The notes under the pieces are model-generated. The model was not told where the DNA came from. It made no database searches and saw only the letters and a program-made list of their open reading frames with translations. 64,000 nt of DNA from the NCBI GenBank assembly GCA_963784175.1, contig CAWAQJ010000001.1, positions 3,269-67,268 of the forward strand, written 5' to 3'. Position 1 is the first letter of the stretch; each line of letters starts with the position of its first letter. A program made the position numbers and the translations under genes. Origin of the DNA: JAIBJN01 sp963784175 (GTDB lineage: Bacteria; Actinomycetota; Thermoleophilia; Gaiellales; Gaiellaceae). Shown here in pieces: positions 39,167-48,584 of this stretch.

Positions 39167-39634
39167 GTGGGCGTGACGATCGAGCGAGCGTCGGCCGCGA
39201 CCGACGAGATTCGGGAACTCATCGCCGAACTGGATGGCGCTCTCAGCGGTCCCTACCTGCCGGAGCAGCGCCACGCGCTCTCGTTGGATCAGCTCTTCGT
39301 GGACAACGTCCGGTTCTTCGCCGCGCGGCTCGACGGCCTTGCCGTGGGCTGCGGTGGCGTCGCTTTTTACGACGGCTACGCCGAGGTGAAGCGGATGTTC
39401 ACGCGGCCGACAGCCCGGCGCAAGGGCGTGGCTGCGGCTCTCCTCCAACACCTGGAAGCTGAAGCGAGAGCAGCGGGACACTCGGTGCTCCGGCTCGAGA
39501 CCGGCATGTACCAGGCCGAGGCCATCGGGTTCTACGAGCGTGCAGGCTTCGAGCGGTGTAATGCCTTCGGCGACTATCTAGAGCTTTCCCCGCAGGCCAT
39601 CGAGACCAGCGTCTTCTACGAGAAATCGATCTAG
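39167..39634 (+). CDS. GNAT family N-acetyltransferase
   Basis: A protein of 155 residues. The acetyl-CoA loop is VKRMFTRPTARRKGVAAALL, with VRFFAARLDGLAVGCGGVAF before it and AEAIGFYERAGFERCNAFGD after it. It resembles small-molecule acetyltransferases. The start is 39167. It is followed by a bidirectional hairpin that also serves the convergent LVIVD gene. The acceptor is unknown. Confidence 0.9.
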   Translation: MGVTIERASAATDEIRELIAELDGALSGPYLPEQRHALSLDQLFVDNVRFFAARLDGLAVGCGGVAFYDGYAEVKRMFTRPTARRKGVAAALLQHLEAEARAAGHSVLRLETGMYQAEAIGFYERAGFERCNAFGDYLELSPQAIETSVFYEKSI

Positions 39635-39638
39635 ACGC

Positions 39639-39664
39639 GTGGGGCCTCCCGGAGGAGGCCCCAC
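39639..39664. terminator. Bidirectional terminator between GNAT and LVIVD paralogue 2
   Basis: A perfect 10-base stem GTGGGGCCTC/GAGGCCCCAC with loop CCGGAG lies between the two convergent stop codons (39634 and 39687). Confidence 0.7.
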
Positions 39665-39686
39665 GATTGCACAGCGTTGGACGCCG

Positions 39687-41267
39687 TTAGTCCATCGTCT
39701 GTGGGTTGAGGTGGTCGACTCGCCCGAGCTTCCCGATCTTCTGGATGATCGTGCGGTACACCACCATGCCCTCGGCGAGGGCGTTGTTCTCGACGCCGTC
39801 CGACGCATAGACGGGGATCCCAGGTCCCTTCTTGAACATCGGGCCCGTGTACGGGTACGCGGACCAGGTGCCGGTGGTCTCAATGGGGTCGTAGTACGCG
39901 ATCTCCTTCAGCCTGGTGGGCTTCGAGAAGTCGATTACATCGGCTCCGCCCGTGTACCAGGCATTGACGAGCAGGTCGCGCTTGATACCCATGACGGCCA
40001 TGCCCATGTGGGCGGAGCAGTACTCGTCTGCTCCCGGATCCGGCCGCACGTCGCCGACGTGGAACTCGCTCAGGAAGTTGCCCTCCATGTCGGTGAAGAA
40101 CATCCGCCCGGTCTTGTGAGTTCCTCCGGCGGGGTTCCACGGCCGAGGCTGGTAGGTCGTCATCGTCGGGCAGCCGCTCCCGAAGGATTCGTCCACCCAG
40201 TTCACCACGGTTCCGTCGTTGTTGAACATCACGGAGTGGAAGAAGTCGACTGCACCGGGAATCTGGCCGGTTCCGCCCGAGCTGACCTCATCGTCGCCGA
40301 CGAGAATCGGGTTCTCGGTGTCCGGGATCCCGGTGGCCGGGTCGATATTCCACACCTGGCCCTGCTCGGCGCACGCGCCGCCGGCCAGGTTGTGCTCCAT
40401 GTGCACCACGATGTCGTGGCATGCGACGGCTGCCGGCTCCAGGCCGGTCAGCCCCTTCTCGGTCCAGTCCATCCGCCCATCGGGATCGCCTGGGTAGCTG
40501 ATCCTCGGCGCTGCGATCTCGGTCGTGGCCGCCGGGTTGTTGAGCGGCACCGACAACACCTGGATCTGGCGGTGCAACGGGTCGTTGACGACCTTGTCCG
40601 GGTCGTACGGGTTGGTGACGTTATTGAAGTTCGCCTGACCGCAGGTCGGCCCCGCGCGCAGCGGGTACGACGCTGCGTAGACGATCAGCCGCGGGTTCAC
40701 CGGATCGTCCGCGAACCCGGTCCACGCCGTGATCGTGTGCGCGCCGCAGTCGGTGTACTGCATCTTCACCGGCGTGATGGTCGCGAACGGGTTCGCCGGG
40801 TTGTCGCTCATCGTGAAGATGCGGACACCCTCCCAACCGTTGCGGTCGTCATGAGCGGATCGTGGCGAGCCGCAGTTCGGGTTCGCCATCGTGCGATCCA
40901 CGGCCACGAGGAGCAGGTCGGCCACCCCGTTCCCGTTCCGGTCCCAGACGATCGGATCGTTCTGGTTCGCATCGCACTGGAGGTCCTTCACGAGCTTGGG
41001 GCTGGCCGGGTTGGAGATGTCGAAGATCCGCACGCCGCCGCGCGGCCCGCTACCGGCCGGGGACCCCGTATCGCCGGTGTAGTAGCCGCTGAAGGCATGG
41101 TTGCCCCAGAACGCGAAGTCCGAGTTGGTTGCCATGTTCGGGGACGTGAAGAGCTCGTCCATCTTCTTGCGCGGGTTCGGGTCGGGGTCGGGCTTCGCAG
41201 AGGCCGTGCCCGCGAGCAAACCCGTCGCGACGAGTAGCAGCGCAAATAACCGCAAAGTGACTCTCAT
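39687..41267 (-). CDS. Secreted LVIVD-repeat-type protein, paralogue 2 of 3
   Basis: An exported protein of 526 residues starting at ATG 41267 with GGAGGG upstream and a signal peptide (LFALLLVATGLLAGTASA). It is collinear with the proteins at 23616 and 41555. Shared blocks include GGVRIFDISNPASPKLVKDL, QNDPIVWDRNGNGVADLLLV, MEHNLAGGACAEQGQVWNI, YCSAHMGMAVM and DHLNPQTMD. It is closer to paralogue 3 than to 1 by eye (for example LSEFHVGDVRP). The function is unknown; a secreted propeller is likely. Confidence 0.85.
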   Translation of the reverse strand: MRVTLRLFALLLVATGLLAGTASAKPDPDPNPRKKMDELFTSPNMATNSDFAFWGNHAFSGYYTGDTGSPAGSGPRGGVRIFDISNPASPKLVKDLQCDANQNDPIVWDRNGNGVADLLLVAVDRTMANPNCGSPRSAHDDRNGWEGVRIFTMSDNPANPFATITPVKMQYTDCGAHTITAWTGFADDPVNPRLIVYAASYPLRAGPTCGQANFNNVTNPYDPDKVVNDPLHRQIQVLSVPLNNPAATTEIAAPRISYPGDPDGRMDWTEKGLTGLEPAAVACHDIVVHMEHNLAGGACAEQGQVWNIDPATGIPDTENPILVGDDEVSSGGTGQIPGAVDFFHSVMFNNDGTVVNWVDESFGSGCPTMTTYQPRPWNPAGGTHKTGRMFFTDMEGNFLSEFHVGDVRPDPGADEYCSAHMGMAVMGIKRDLLVNAWYTGGADVIDFSKPTRLKEIAYYDPIETTGTWSAYPYTGPMFKKGPGIPVYASDGVENNALAEGMVVYRTIIQKIGKLGRVDHLNPQTMD

Positions 41268-41502
41268 GCATCCCTCCAGGGGTAGACGACAGGCGTGAGG
41301 AGACGAGATGCAGCGAAGGGACCCGACCGAGCGCCACGCGATGGCCCGATCGATACCAGTACCGAAGCTATGAACCTTCCCCCGCGGTGGTGCCCCCCAG
41401 GCATCCCACCTCCCCTATCGGTGCCGAGCAGTCTTAAAGCGCTGCCGCCGTTTGTCAAACGCCCCGTGCTCGGCCCCATCGGCCACATCACTTCGGGACG
41501 AA

Positions 41503-41531
41503 CGGAAGGGCGACCTGAGGCCGCCCTTCCG
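41503..41531 (-). terminator. Terminator of LVIVD paralogue 3
   Basis: The stem CGGAAGGGCG/CGCCCTTCCG lies 23 bases after the stop at 41555 and is followed by TTCGTCC on the minus strand. Its stem and upstream flank (AGGCGTGCGGAAGGGCGGCC) are the same as at paralogue 1 (25219-25237). Confidence 0.8.
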
Positions 41532-41554
41532 CACGCCTGCGAGCGTTCTCCGAG

Positions 41555-43126
41555 TTAGTCCATCGTCTGTGGGTTGAGGTGGTCGACCGTCCCGCGCCTG
41601 CCGGGCCTCTCGATGGTCGTCCGGTACACCACCATGCCCTGCGCGAGGCCGTTGTTGGTGACGCCGTCCGACGCGTACACGGGAATCCCGTGCTTGCTGA
41701 ACATCGGGCCGACGTACGGGTATGCGGACCACGTGCCCGAGTTCGACACCGGGTCGTAGTAGGCGATCTCCTTCAGCCTGGTCGGCTGGCTGAAGTCGAT
41801 CACGTTGGCTCCGCCCGTGTACCAGGCGTTGACGAGCAGGTCGCGCTCGATCCCCATCACGGCCATGCCCATGTGGGCGGAGCAGTACTCGCCCGGAGCG
41901 GTCGAGGGCCGCACGTCGCCCACGTGGAACTCGCTGAGGAAATTGCCCTCCATGTCGGTGAAGAACATGCGGCCCGTCTTGTGCCGTCCTCCAGCCGGGT
42001 TCCACGGCCGCGGGTTGTAGTTGGTCATCGTCGGACAGCCGCTGCCGAACGACTCGTCCACCCAGTTCACGATCGTGCCATCGTTGTTGAACATGACCGA
42101 GTGGAAGAAGTCGACCGCCCCCGGAATGTTCCCGGTGCCGCCCGAGCTGACCTCATCGTCGCCCACGAGCATCGGGTTCGCCGTGTCCGGAATCCCGGTG
42201 GACGGGTTGATCTCCCACACCTGGCCCTGCTCGGCGCAAGCGCCGCCGGCCAGGTTGTGCTCCATGTGGACGACGACGTCGTGGCATGCGATCGCGGCCG
42301 GCTCGACCCCCGCGCAGATGCCCTTCTCACACCACTCCATCCGTCCGTCCGGATCGCCCGGATAGCTGATTCTCGGCGCGGCGATCTCGGTCGTGGCCGC
42401 GGGGTTGTTCAGCGGCACCGACAGGACCTGGATCACGCCGTGCAGCGGACCGGTCGGGGGATCTTCGTCGTACGGGTTCGCCGTGTTCGCAAACTCGGTA
42501 TCGCCGCACGTTGGTCCCGCCCCCAGCGGGTACGACGCCACGTAGACGATCAGTCGCGGGTTCGTCGGATGCTCGGCGAACCCGGTCCAGGCCGTGATCG
42601 TGTGCGCACCGCAGTCGGCGTACTGCATGTCGACCGGCGTGATGGTCGTGAACGGGCTCGCCGGGTTGTCGCTCATGGTGAAGACCCGGACGCCCTCCCA
42701 GCCGGTTGGAGTGCCGCCCGCCACGCGCGCCGCGCCACAGTTCGGCGAGGCCATCGTGGTGTCAACGGCCAGGAGCAACAGGTCGGCGACCCCATTGCCG
42801 TTGCGGTCCCACACGATCGGGTCGTTCTGGGCTCCGTCACAGGCGAAGTCCCTCACGAGCTTCGGAGCCGCGGGGTTCTTGATGTCGAAGATCCGAACAC
42901 CGCCGCGCGAGCCCGTCCCGGGCGGGAACCCGGCACCGCCGGTGTAGTAGCCGACGAACGCGTGGTTCCCCCAGAAGGCGAGATCCGAGTTCGTCGCCAA
43001 GTTCCCCGATGTGAAGAGCCTCTTCATCTTGAACGCCTGATCCGTGGGCGACTGAGCGCCGGCGATCCCGGCGAGTAGCCCTAACGCGACGACGGTGGAA
43101 ATGAGTAAACGAAAAGGTCGTCTCAT
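41555..43126 (-). CDS. Secreted LVIVD-repeat-type protein, paralogue 3 of 3
   Basis: An exported protein of 523 residues starting at ATG 43126 with GGGAGGTG upstream. The signal peptide is LLISTVVALGLLAGIAGAQS. The body has the same order of blocks as the other two copies: LATNSDLAFWGNHAFVGYYT, GGVRIFDIKNPAAPKLVRDF, NDGTIVNWVDESFGSGCPTM and the end DHLNPQTMD. It lies in tandem upstream of paralogue 2, 287 bases apart, each with its own terminator. A local duplication is likely. Confidence 0.85.
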   Translation of the reverse strand: MRRPFRLLISTVVALGLLAGIAGAQSPTDQAFKMKRLFTSGNLATNSDLAFWGNHAFVGYYTGGAGFPPGTGSRGGVRIFDIKNPAAPKLVRDFACDGAQNDPIVWDRNGNGVADLLLLAVDTTMASPNCGAARVAGGTPTGWEGVRVFTMSDNPASPFTTITPVDMQYADCGAHTITAWTGFAEHPTNPRLIVYVASYPLGAGPTCGDTEFANTANPYDEDPPTGPLHGVIQVLSVPLNNPAATTEIAAPRISYPGDPDGRMEWCEKGICAGVEPAAIACHDVVVHMEHNLAGGACAEQGQVWEINPSTGIPDTANPMLVGDDEVSSGGTGNIPGAVDFFHSVMFNNDGTIVNWVDESFGSGCPTMTNYNPRPWNPAGGRHKTGRMFFTDMEGNFLSEFHVGDVRPSTAPGEYCSAHMGMAVMGIERDLLVNAWYTGGANVIDFSQPTRLKEIAYYDPVSNSGTWSAYPYVGPMFSKHGIPVYASDGVTNNGLAQGMVVYRTTIERPGRRGTVDHLNPQTMD

Positions 43127-43396
43127 ACTGTCGTTGCACCTCCCATGCGAACAGTTGAGGTCCTGGAGTCGGGACAGCCGGGCGGACCGCGGCTGCGCCG
43201 CCGTCGCGTGCCGGGCCCATCCATCGCAGATCCCGCGTCAGCCACCACGCTGCGCGCCCCCACTAGGTTCTCCCCAGGTCGGGCGGCAGTTTAACGGAGC
43301 GGAGCGGCAGACGCCAGGCCCCGCTCCTTGCACCAAACAAGACCCCGCCTGAGCGGCGGACGCGGCAGGCCGGCCTCCGGCAGGCAAGCTGTCGGC

Positions 43397-45220
43397 GTGG
43401 CTGGCCGTCGTCGTTGGAGTGGGTTCGGAGCCGGGGAAGTGCCGGAGCGTCCCGCCGATCCTGCAGTGCGTAAGGCGAACTTCCGCCGCATCGTCCGCCT
43501 CTTCAGACCGTATGGCCGGACGTTGCTCGCGGTCAACGCCCTGATTTTCGTCTCAGCCGCTATCGGCGTGATCCCGTCCTTCCTCCTGCGGGAGGTCCTC
43601 GACGTCGCCATCCCGGACGAGCGCGTCGGCCTGCTGTCCCTGCTCGTGGCGGGCATGGTCGCGATCCCCGTCGTGACCGGTGTGCTCGGCGTCTGGCAGA
43701 CCCTGCTCTCGAACCGTGTCGGTCAGGCCGTCATGCACGACCTGCGCACGGCCGTCTACCGCCATCTGCAGCGGCTTTCGCTGGCGTTCTTCACCCGCAC
43801 CCGCACCGGTGAGGTCCAGAGCCGGATCGCCAATGACATCGGCGGCATCGAGACGGTGGTCACCTCGACGGCCACCTCTGTGGTCTCGAACGTGACCACC
43901 GTGCTCGCCACCGTCGGCGCCATGGTGCTCCTTGACTGGCGCCTCGCCGTCTTCGCCCTCGCGCTCCTGCCGCTGTTCGTCTGGCTCACGAAGCGCGTCG
44001 GCGACCAGCGCCGGAAGGTGACGGAGGAGTTGCAAGCCTCCCTGGCGGACGTGTCCTCGATCGTGCAGGAGTCCCTGTCTGTGTCGGGCATCCTGCTCGG
44101 CAAGACGATGGGCCGCTCCGACGACCTCGCCGAGCGCTTCGGGAGCGAGTCGAGCCGCCTCGCCGACCTCGAGGTACGCAGCCGAATGACCGGCCGCTGG
44201 ATGATGGCCGCCATCCAGACGACCTTCGCCGTCATGCCTGCGCTCGTGTACTGGTTCGCCGGCTGGACGATGGCGAGCGGCAGCGAGGCGATCTCGATCG
44301 GGACGCTCGTCGCGTTCACGACACTCCAGTCTCGCCTCTTCTTCCCGATCGGCTCACTGCTCGGCGTCCAGGTCGACGTTCAGAGCTCGCTCGCGCTCTT
44401 CGACCGGATCTTCGAGTACCTCGACCAGCCGGTCGACATCGTCGAGGGGACGCGGGCGCTGGAGAGTCCGCGCGGAGACATCGCCTTCGACCACGTCTTG
44501 TTCCGCTACGGAGACGAGCGGTGGACGCTCGAGGACGTCACGTTCGCCGTGCCGACTGGGACGAAGACGGCGCTCGTCGGGGAGACCGGTTCGGGCAAGA
44601 CGACCTGCGCCTATCTCGTCGCTCGCCTCTACGACGCCACGGACGGGAAGGTGACCATCGACGGGGTCGACGTACGCGAGCTGACGTTCGAGTCGCTGGC
44701 CGCGGCCGTCGGCGTCGTCTCCCAGGAGACGTACCTGTTCCACGCGAGCGTGCGTGAGAACCTGCGCTTCGCGAGGCCCGAGGCGACCGACGCCGAGATC
44801 GAGGAGGCGGCGCGTGCCGCGCAGGTACACGACCTGATCGCCTCACTCCCGGAGGGCTACGACACTGTTGTCGGCGAGCGCGGCTACCGCTTCTCCGGCG
44901 GCGAGAAGCAGCGCCTCGCGATCGCGCGCACGATTCTCCGCAATCCGCCAATCCTCGTTCTGGACGAGGCTACGTCGGCGCTCGACGCGCAGACCGAGCG
45001 GGCCGTGCAGGACGCGCTCGAGCGCCTCGCCGAGGGCCGGACGACGCTCGCCATCGCCCACCGCCTGTCGACCGTCCGCGACGCGGACCAGATCGTCGTG
45101 CTCGACCACGGTCGTGTGGTCGAGGTCGGAACCCACGACGAGCTTCTCGACCACGGAGGGCGCTACGCGTCACTCGTGTTCCGGGACGCGGACACGCCGG
45201 CGACTGCCCTTTCCGACTAG
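43397..45220 (+). CDS. ABC exporter half-transporter (permease fused to ATPase)
   Basis: A protein of about 607 residues. The N-terminal membrane domain (about 30-310) holds six hydrophobic segments, and the C-terminal ATPase follows. Walker A is LVGETGSGKTTCAYLVARLY, the signature is FSGGEKQRLAIAR (canonical LSGGQ has become FSGGE), Walker B is ILVLDEATSALD and the H-loop is TLAIAHRLSTV. The start is uncertain: GTG 43397 was chosen, with TTG 43328 and GTG 43439 as alternatives. It should act as a dimer exporting a lipid or drug-like molecule. Confidence 0.92.
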   Translation: MAGRRRWSGFGAGEVPERPADPAVRKANFRRIVRLFRPYGRTLLAVNALIFVSAAIGVIPSFLLREVLDVAIPDERVGLLSLLVAGMVAIPVVTGVLGVWQTLLSNRVGQAVMHDLRTAVYRHLQRLSLAFFTRTRTGEVQSRIANDIGGIETVVTSTATSVVSNVTTVLATVGAMVLLDWRLAVFALALLPLFVWLTKRVGDQRRKVTEELQASLADVSSIVQESLSVSGILLGKTMGRSDDLAERFGSESSRLADLEVRSRMTGRWMMAAIQTTFAVMPALVYWFAGWTMASGSEAISIGTLVAFTTLQSRLFFPIGSLLGVQVDVQSSLALFDRIFEYLDQPVDIVEGTRALESPRGDIAFDHVLFRYGDERWTLEDVTFAVPTGTKTALVGETGSGKTTCAYLVARLYDATDGKVTIDGVDVRELTFESLAAAVGVVSQETYLFHASVRENLRFARPEATDAEIEEAARAAQVHDLIASLPEGYDTVVGERGYRFSGGEKQRLAIARTILRNPPILVLDEATSALDAQTERAVQDALERLAEGRTTLAIAHRLSTVRDADQIVVLDHGRVVEVGTHDELLDHGGRYASLVFRDADTPATALSD

Positions 45221-45409
45221 TAGTGCTTGCAGAAACGCTTGCAGGCTGCTCGGGCGTTGTCTCCCCGAAACCTCGCCCGCACCGGCGATTGCGCTCACGT
45301 CCCCTCGCTCTTCGTCGTCGGCGCGACGCGCGTGCTCGTCACTGAGGCCCACGCTCGCGGCCCGTTCCCATCGCGGCTGGCCGAGCCGCTCGCCGATCCA
45401 GCCTCCGTC

Positions 45410-47170
45410 CTAGGGCACCTTGAGAGCTCCAGAGTTGTGGATGACTTTCCCGTCCACGATGGTCAGGACCGAGCGGATCTTCTTCAGGTCTTCGTCGGTC
45501 ACGGCCAGGTAGTCCTTGTCCAGCACGACCAGGTCGGCGAGCTTGCCGACCTCGATCGAGCCCAGCTTGTCCTCCATTCTCATCTGGTAGGCGTTCGCGC
45601 GGGTGAAAAGACGGAGCGCCTCCTGGCGCGTAATCTGCTGGCCGGGGTTGACCAGCTCGCCGAGTCCATTGCGACCCGTAACCGCGAAGTAGATCGTGAT
45701 CCACGGGTTAAGCGTCGCGATGTGGCCTCCGTCCATGTGGATGCCGGCATGGATGCCGTTGTCGATCACCATTCGAAACGGTGCCGCGGGAGCCGCCGAC
45801 GCCGCTAGAGGATAGGACCTGCTGACCACGTTTACGGTGGCTCCGAGCGCCTTCAGGCGGTCGAGTTGCGCGTGAGTGGTTCCGGACATGCGGTGCAGCG
45901 TCCAGCGAAGGTCAGTGATGTCGTACTCGGTGGCGAGTTGTTCCCAGCCGGTGATCGCCGTCTCCATGTTGGCCACGGTCCCGCCGCCCGACCTGCCGCG
46001 CCAGCCGAAACGGGCCATGAGCCGGTACCCCTCAAGCCAGATCGGGTTGCTCACACCCCCGGCGGGCTGGAAGTGGACTGCGTGCGTCGACATCATGTCG
46101 TCGCCAAAGAAGGGGAGCTGGTTCTTGATGCGTTCGTTCAGAACGTCGAGGGCGTCGATGACGAAGTCGGCCTGCATTCGCACGGTGGTCCTGCCCTCTC
46201 GGTGGAGGCCCGACCAGGTGTCGTAGTGGCGGAAGTGGTCGAAGTGAAAGAGCGTCTGGTTAGGGTTGAGGCTCGGCTCCGTGAGAATCGCGTTCCCGAG
46301 CGCGTATTGCGGGCTCGGCGGGGACGCGATCCCTTGCTGGTCGATATGTGAGGTCAGCCCTACGCTGGCGCAATATGCCCACGCTTCCTGGGTGCAGCGC
46401 CGCCGCTGCTCCAGAGTCTGGGTCTGACGCAGAAGATAGAGGGCGGTTGTCGACTGGATGCCCGAGGCGATGGTGCCGTCTGGGCTGACCACGACCGGAG
46501 TCGAAGCTGATTCGAAGTACGCCTTTCCGAGGCTGTTTACCGACGCTGGGCCGACCGTCGTCTGGTAGAGGAGCACCGGATGATCCGGCACGGCGGCGTC
46601 TAGCTCTGCTCGATTCGGCAGTCGGTGCTCGGCGAACATCGTCTCGGCCGTCCAGGCGCCGAGCGAGGTGATCCACTCCCCGGCGGGCACATCCGCGCGG
46701 CGCGCAGCCAGGATCGTCTGGATTTCGGCGATCGAGGTCGCGTTCTCGAGTACGGTGTGGTAGCCGGGCCGGTAGTTGCCGAAGCTGACGATGTGGTCGC
46801 AGCTCTCGATGAGGCCAGGGATGGCGACACGTCCCTTGAGGTCTACCGCGTTTCGGCCACGCCGACCGAAGCTGCCCACTTCGACGAAGCGACCGCTGCG
46901 AATCGCGACCGCCGGAACGACACGATCACCATCATCCATCGTCCGGATCCTGCCGTTGTGAAGGATCAACTCCTCGTCCGACGGATCCGTCGTGCGCGGC
47001 GTCGCGGAACGATCGGTTCCCCCCGCTGCGGCAGCTCCAGCCGGACCCCCGAGGCCAATGGCAGCGCCTGCAGCGGCGCTCCCGAGAATGAACTTCCTGC
47101 GCGAGATTCCTACTGCCAACGCCTCGTCGGTCGACTCTGTCTCACCAGCTGGGTGGTCTTCGGCGCTCAT
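45410..47170 (-). CDS. Tat-exported amidohydrolase (YtcJ-like)
   Basis: A metal-dependent hydrolase of 586 residues starting at ATG 47170, six bases after AAAGGAG. A twin-arginine signal, SRRKFILGSAAAGAAIGLGG (from residue 23), implies folded export. The family ends are ILHNGRIRTMDDGDRVVPAV and LGSIEVGKLADLVVLDKDYL. The YtcJ-type middle includes GIHAGIHMDGGHIATLNPWI and ITRQEALRLFTRANAYQM. The typical HxH near the N-terminus reads CDHIVSFGN instead, so metal binding may be altered. The substrate is unknown. Confidence 0.88.
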   Translation of the reverse strand: MSAEDHPAGETESTDEALAVGISRRKFILGSAAAGAAIGLGGPAGAAAAGGTDRSATPRTTDPSDEELILHNGRIRTMDDGDRVVPAVAIRSGRFVEVGSFGRRGRNAVDLKGRVAIPGLIESCDHIVSFGNYRPGYHTVLENATSIAEIQTILAARRADVPAGEWITSLGAWTAETMFAEHRLPNRAELDAAVPDHPVLLYQTTVGPASVNSLGKAYFESASTPVVVSPDGTIASGIQSTTALYLLRQTQTLEQRRRCTQEAWAYCASVGLTSHIDQQGIASPPSPQYALGNAILTEPSLNPNQTLFHFDHFRHYDTWSGLHREGRTTVRMQADFVIDALDVLNERIKNQLPFFGDDMMSTHAVHFQPAGGVSNPIWLEGYRLMARFGWRGRSGGGTVANMETAITGWEQLATEYDITDLRWTLHRMSGTTHAQLDRLKALGATVNVVSRSYPLAASAAPAAPFRMVIDNGIHAGIHMDGGHIATLNPWITIYFAVTGRNGLGELVNPGQQITRQEALRLFTRANAYQMRMEDKLGSIEVGKLADLVVLDKDYLAVTDEDLKKIRSVLTIVDGKVIHNSGALKVP

Positions 47171-47411
47171 GCTGGCTCCTTTTCCGGGGGCTGCACGGAT
47201 GGCAGGCCCGCCCCCATCGGCGCGATCGGATCCGCGCCGGAGGGTCAGACTGTCTGACAAGCCGATCCTCTTCCCCGGGCGTGGGAATTGTCAAGGTGTG
47301 GAGTCGCCTCGCCCGACGACGATCGGGAGCGTGCATGGCTCGGGGTGGTCAACCGCCCGTGGCTCGGGACACACTTGGGACACGGAGCGCCTTACGCGCA
47401 ACTCGCCCAAC

Positions 47412-47434
47412 AAAAAACCCCCGATTACCGGGGG
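47412..47434 (-). terminator. Terminator downstream of tRNA-Gly
   Basis: On the minus strand the stem CCCCCG/CGGGGG with a 5-base loop is followed by TTTTTTG, a textbook rho-independent terminator ten bases after the tRNA. Confidence 0.9.
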
Positions 47435-47444
47435 CTTCTTGAGG

Positions 47445-47518
47445 AGCGGATGATGGGACTCGAACCCACGACCTTCTGCATGGCAAGCAGACGCTCTAGC
47501 CAACTGAGCTACATCCGC
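47445..47518 (-). tRNA. tRNA-Gly (GCC)
   Basis: A 74-base cloverleaf on the minus strand. The acceptor is GCGGATG with CATCCGC, the anticodon stem TCTGC/GCAGA encloses loop TTGCCAT with anticodon GCC, and the T arm contains GGGTTCGAGTCCC. A strong terminator follows. Confidence 0.95.
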
Positions 47519-47529
47519 GCGCGGGCGGA

Positions 47530-48072
47530 TTATAGCCGCGCGTAGGGATTCGGGACGGCCAGCCACAGAACGACCGCCGGCTCGGTCGCCGACGGGTTGC
47601 GCCACGTGTGGGGATCCCGGGGTGAGTAGGTGAGCGACTCGCCCGTCTTCAGACGGTGGACGGTCTCGCCCACCTGGAGCTCGAGCGCGCCCTCGGCGAC
47701 ATGGACGATCTCCAGATCCGCCGGCAGCGTGTAGAGCTGGTCGCCGGCGCTTCCTCCCGGAGCGACACGGGACTCCGTGACGTGAAAGCGCATCTCGTCA
47801 CCGCGGCTGAGCAGGAGGTGCTCCTGCCCTCGGAGCGTGAGGATCTTCTGCGCCTCGCCCTCCGGCGTGCCGTCCACGAGGTGGCCGAGCCGCACGTCGA
47901 GGGCGGCGGCGATCCGCGCCAGGGACGAGAGGGATGCGGAGGTCAGGTCGCGTTCCAGCTGGCTGATGAATCCGTTCGTCAGCCCCGTCGCAGCCGCAAG
48001 CTGAGGGATGGTCATCCCTCGCTCCTTGCGCAACGCCCGGAGGCGATTGCCAACAGGTACGGCGACGGTCAC
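47530..48072 (-). CDS. XRE-family regulator with C-terminal cupin domain
   Basis: A repressor of about 180 residues. The helix-turn-helix covers roughly residues 8-62 (LRALRKERGMTIPQLAAATG, FISQLERDLTSASLSSLARI). The cupin sensor domain covers 100-175 (ADLEIVHVAEGALELQVGET, YSPRDPHTWRNPS). Such proteins sense small ligands such as polyamines or amino acids. GTG 48072 puts the conserved VGNRLRALRKERG near the start; ATG 48129 would add 19 residues. No target operon is evident beside it. Confidence 0.9.
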   Translation of the reverse strand: MTVAVPVGNRLRALRKERGMTIPQLAAATGLTNGFISQLERDLTSASLSSLARIAAALDVRLGHLVDGTPEGEAQKILTLRGQEHLLLSRGDEMRFHVTESRVAPGGSAGDQLYTLPADLEIVHVAEGALELQVGETVHRLKTGESLTYSPRDPHTWRNPSATEPAVVLWLAVPNPYARL

Positions 48073-48182
48073 GCCGCCGGCCTCAGTAACGCGAACATCT
48101 CTCCACTCCCTTCCTGCAGCGAGAAGCATGAGGGACGCGGAGTGGCCGCGCCACCCCCAAGCGGGCTTCGTCGCCGCTCTGG

Positions 48183-48584
48183 TTACCCGGCTGCGTCGAG
48201 CGCCTCGTTGACGAGGCGGTCGGCCTGCTCGTTGTGCTCCCGGCGAACCGCCGTGTAGCGCACGTCGCCGATCTCGCGGGCGAGACGCGCCGCCTGCAGC
48301 GACAGCTCGCGCAGCGCCTCGTTCTTGACCTTGTACTCCCCGCGCATCTGCTTGACGAGGAGCTCCGAGTCGGAGACGACCTCGATGCCCTCGAGCCCGA
48401 GGTCGCGGGCGCGCTCGAGGCCCGCCAGGAGGGCCCGGTATTCGGCCACGTTGTTCGTCGCCACACCGATCGCCTCCCCGTGGGCGGCGAGCACCGTTCC
48501 GTCGTCGGCCTCGATCACGTAGGCGGACGCGGCCGGCCCGGGATTGCCACGGGCGCCGCCGTCGGTGAAAAGGCGCGCCTTCAC
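48183..48584 (-). CDS. Ribonuclease HI family protein
   Basis: A protein of 133 residues of the RNase H-like family. Acidic catalytic residues are visible in LFTDGGARGNPGPAASAYVI (Asp8), NNVAEYRALLAGLERA (Glu), VVSDSELLVKQM (Asp) and EHNEQADRLVNEALD (Asp). It should cut RNA in RNA-DNA hybrids, as the short actinobacterial type without an N-terminal hybrid-binding domain. Its start overlaps the NIF3-like stop by 4 bases. Confidence 0.92.
   Translation of the reverse strand: MKARLFTDGGARGNPGPAASAYVIEADDGTVLAAHGEAIGVATNNVAEYRALLAGLERARDLGLEGIEVVSDSELLVKQMRGEYKVKNEALRELSLQAARLAREIGDVRYTAVRREHNEQADRLVNEALDAAG

Noticed and set aside
45221..45409. Possible plus-strand gene after the ABC exporter
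   Set aside because: The frame from 45227 runs into the antisense of the amidohydrolase and shows no family or start signal.
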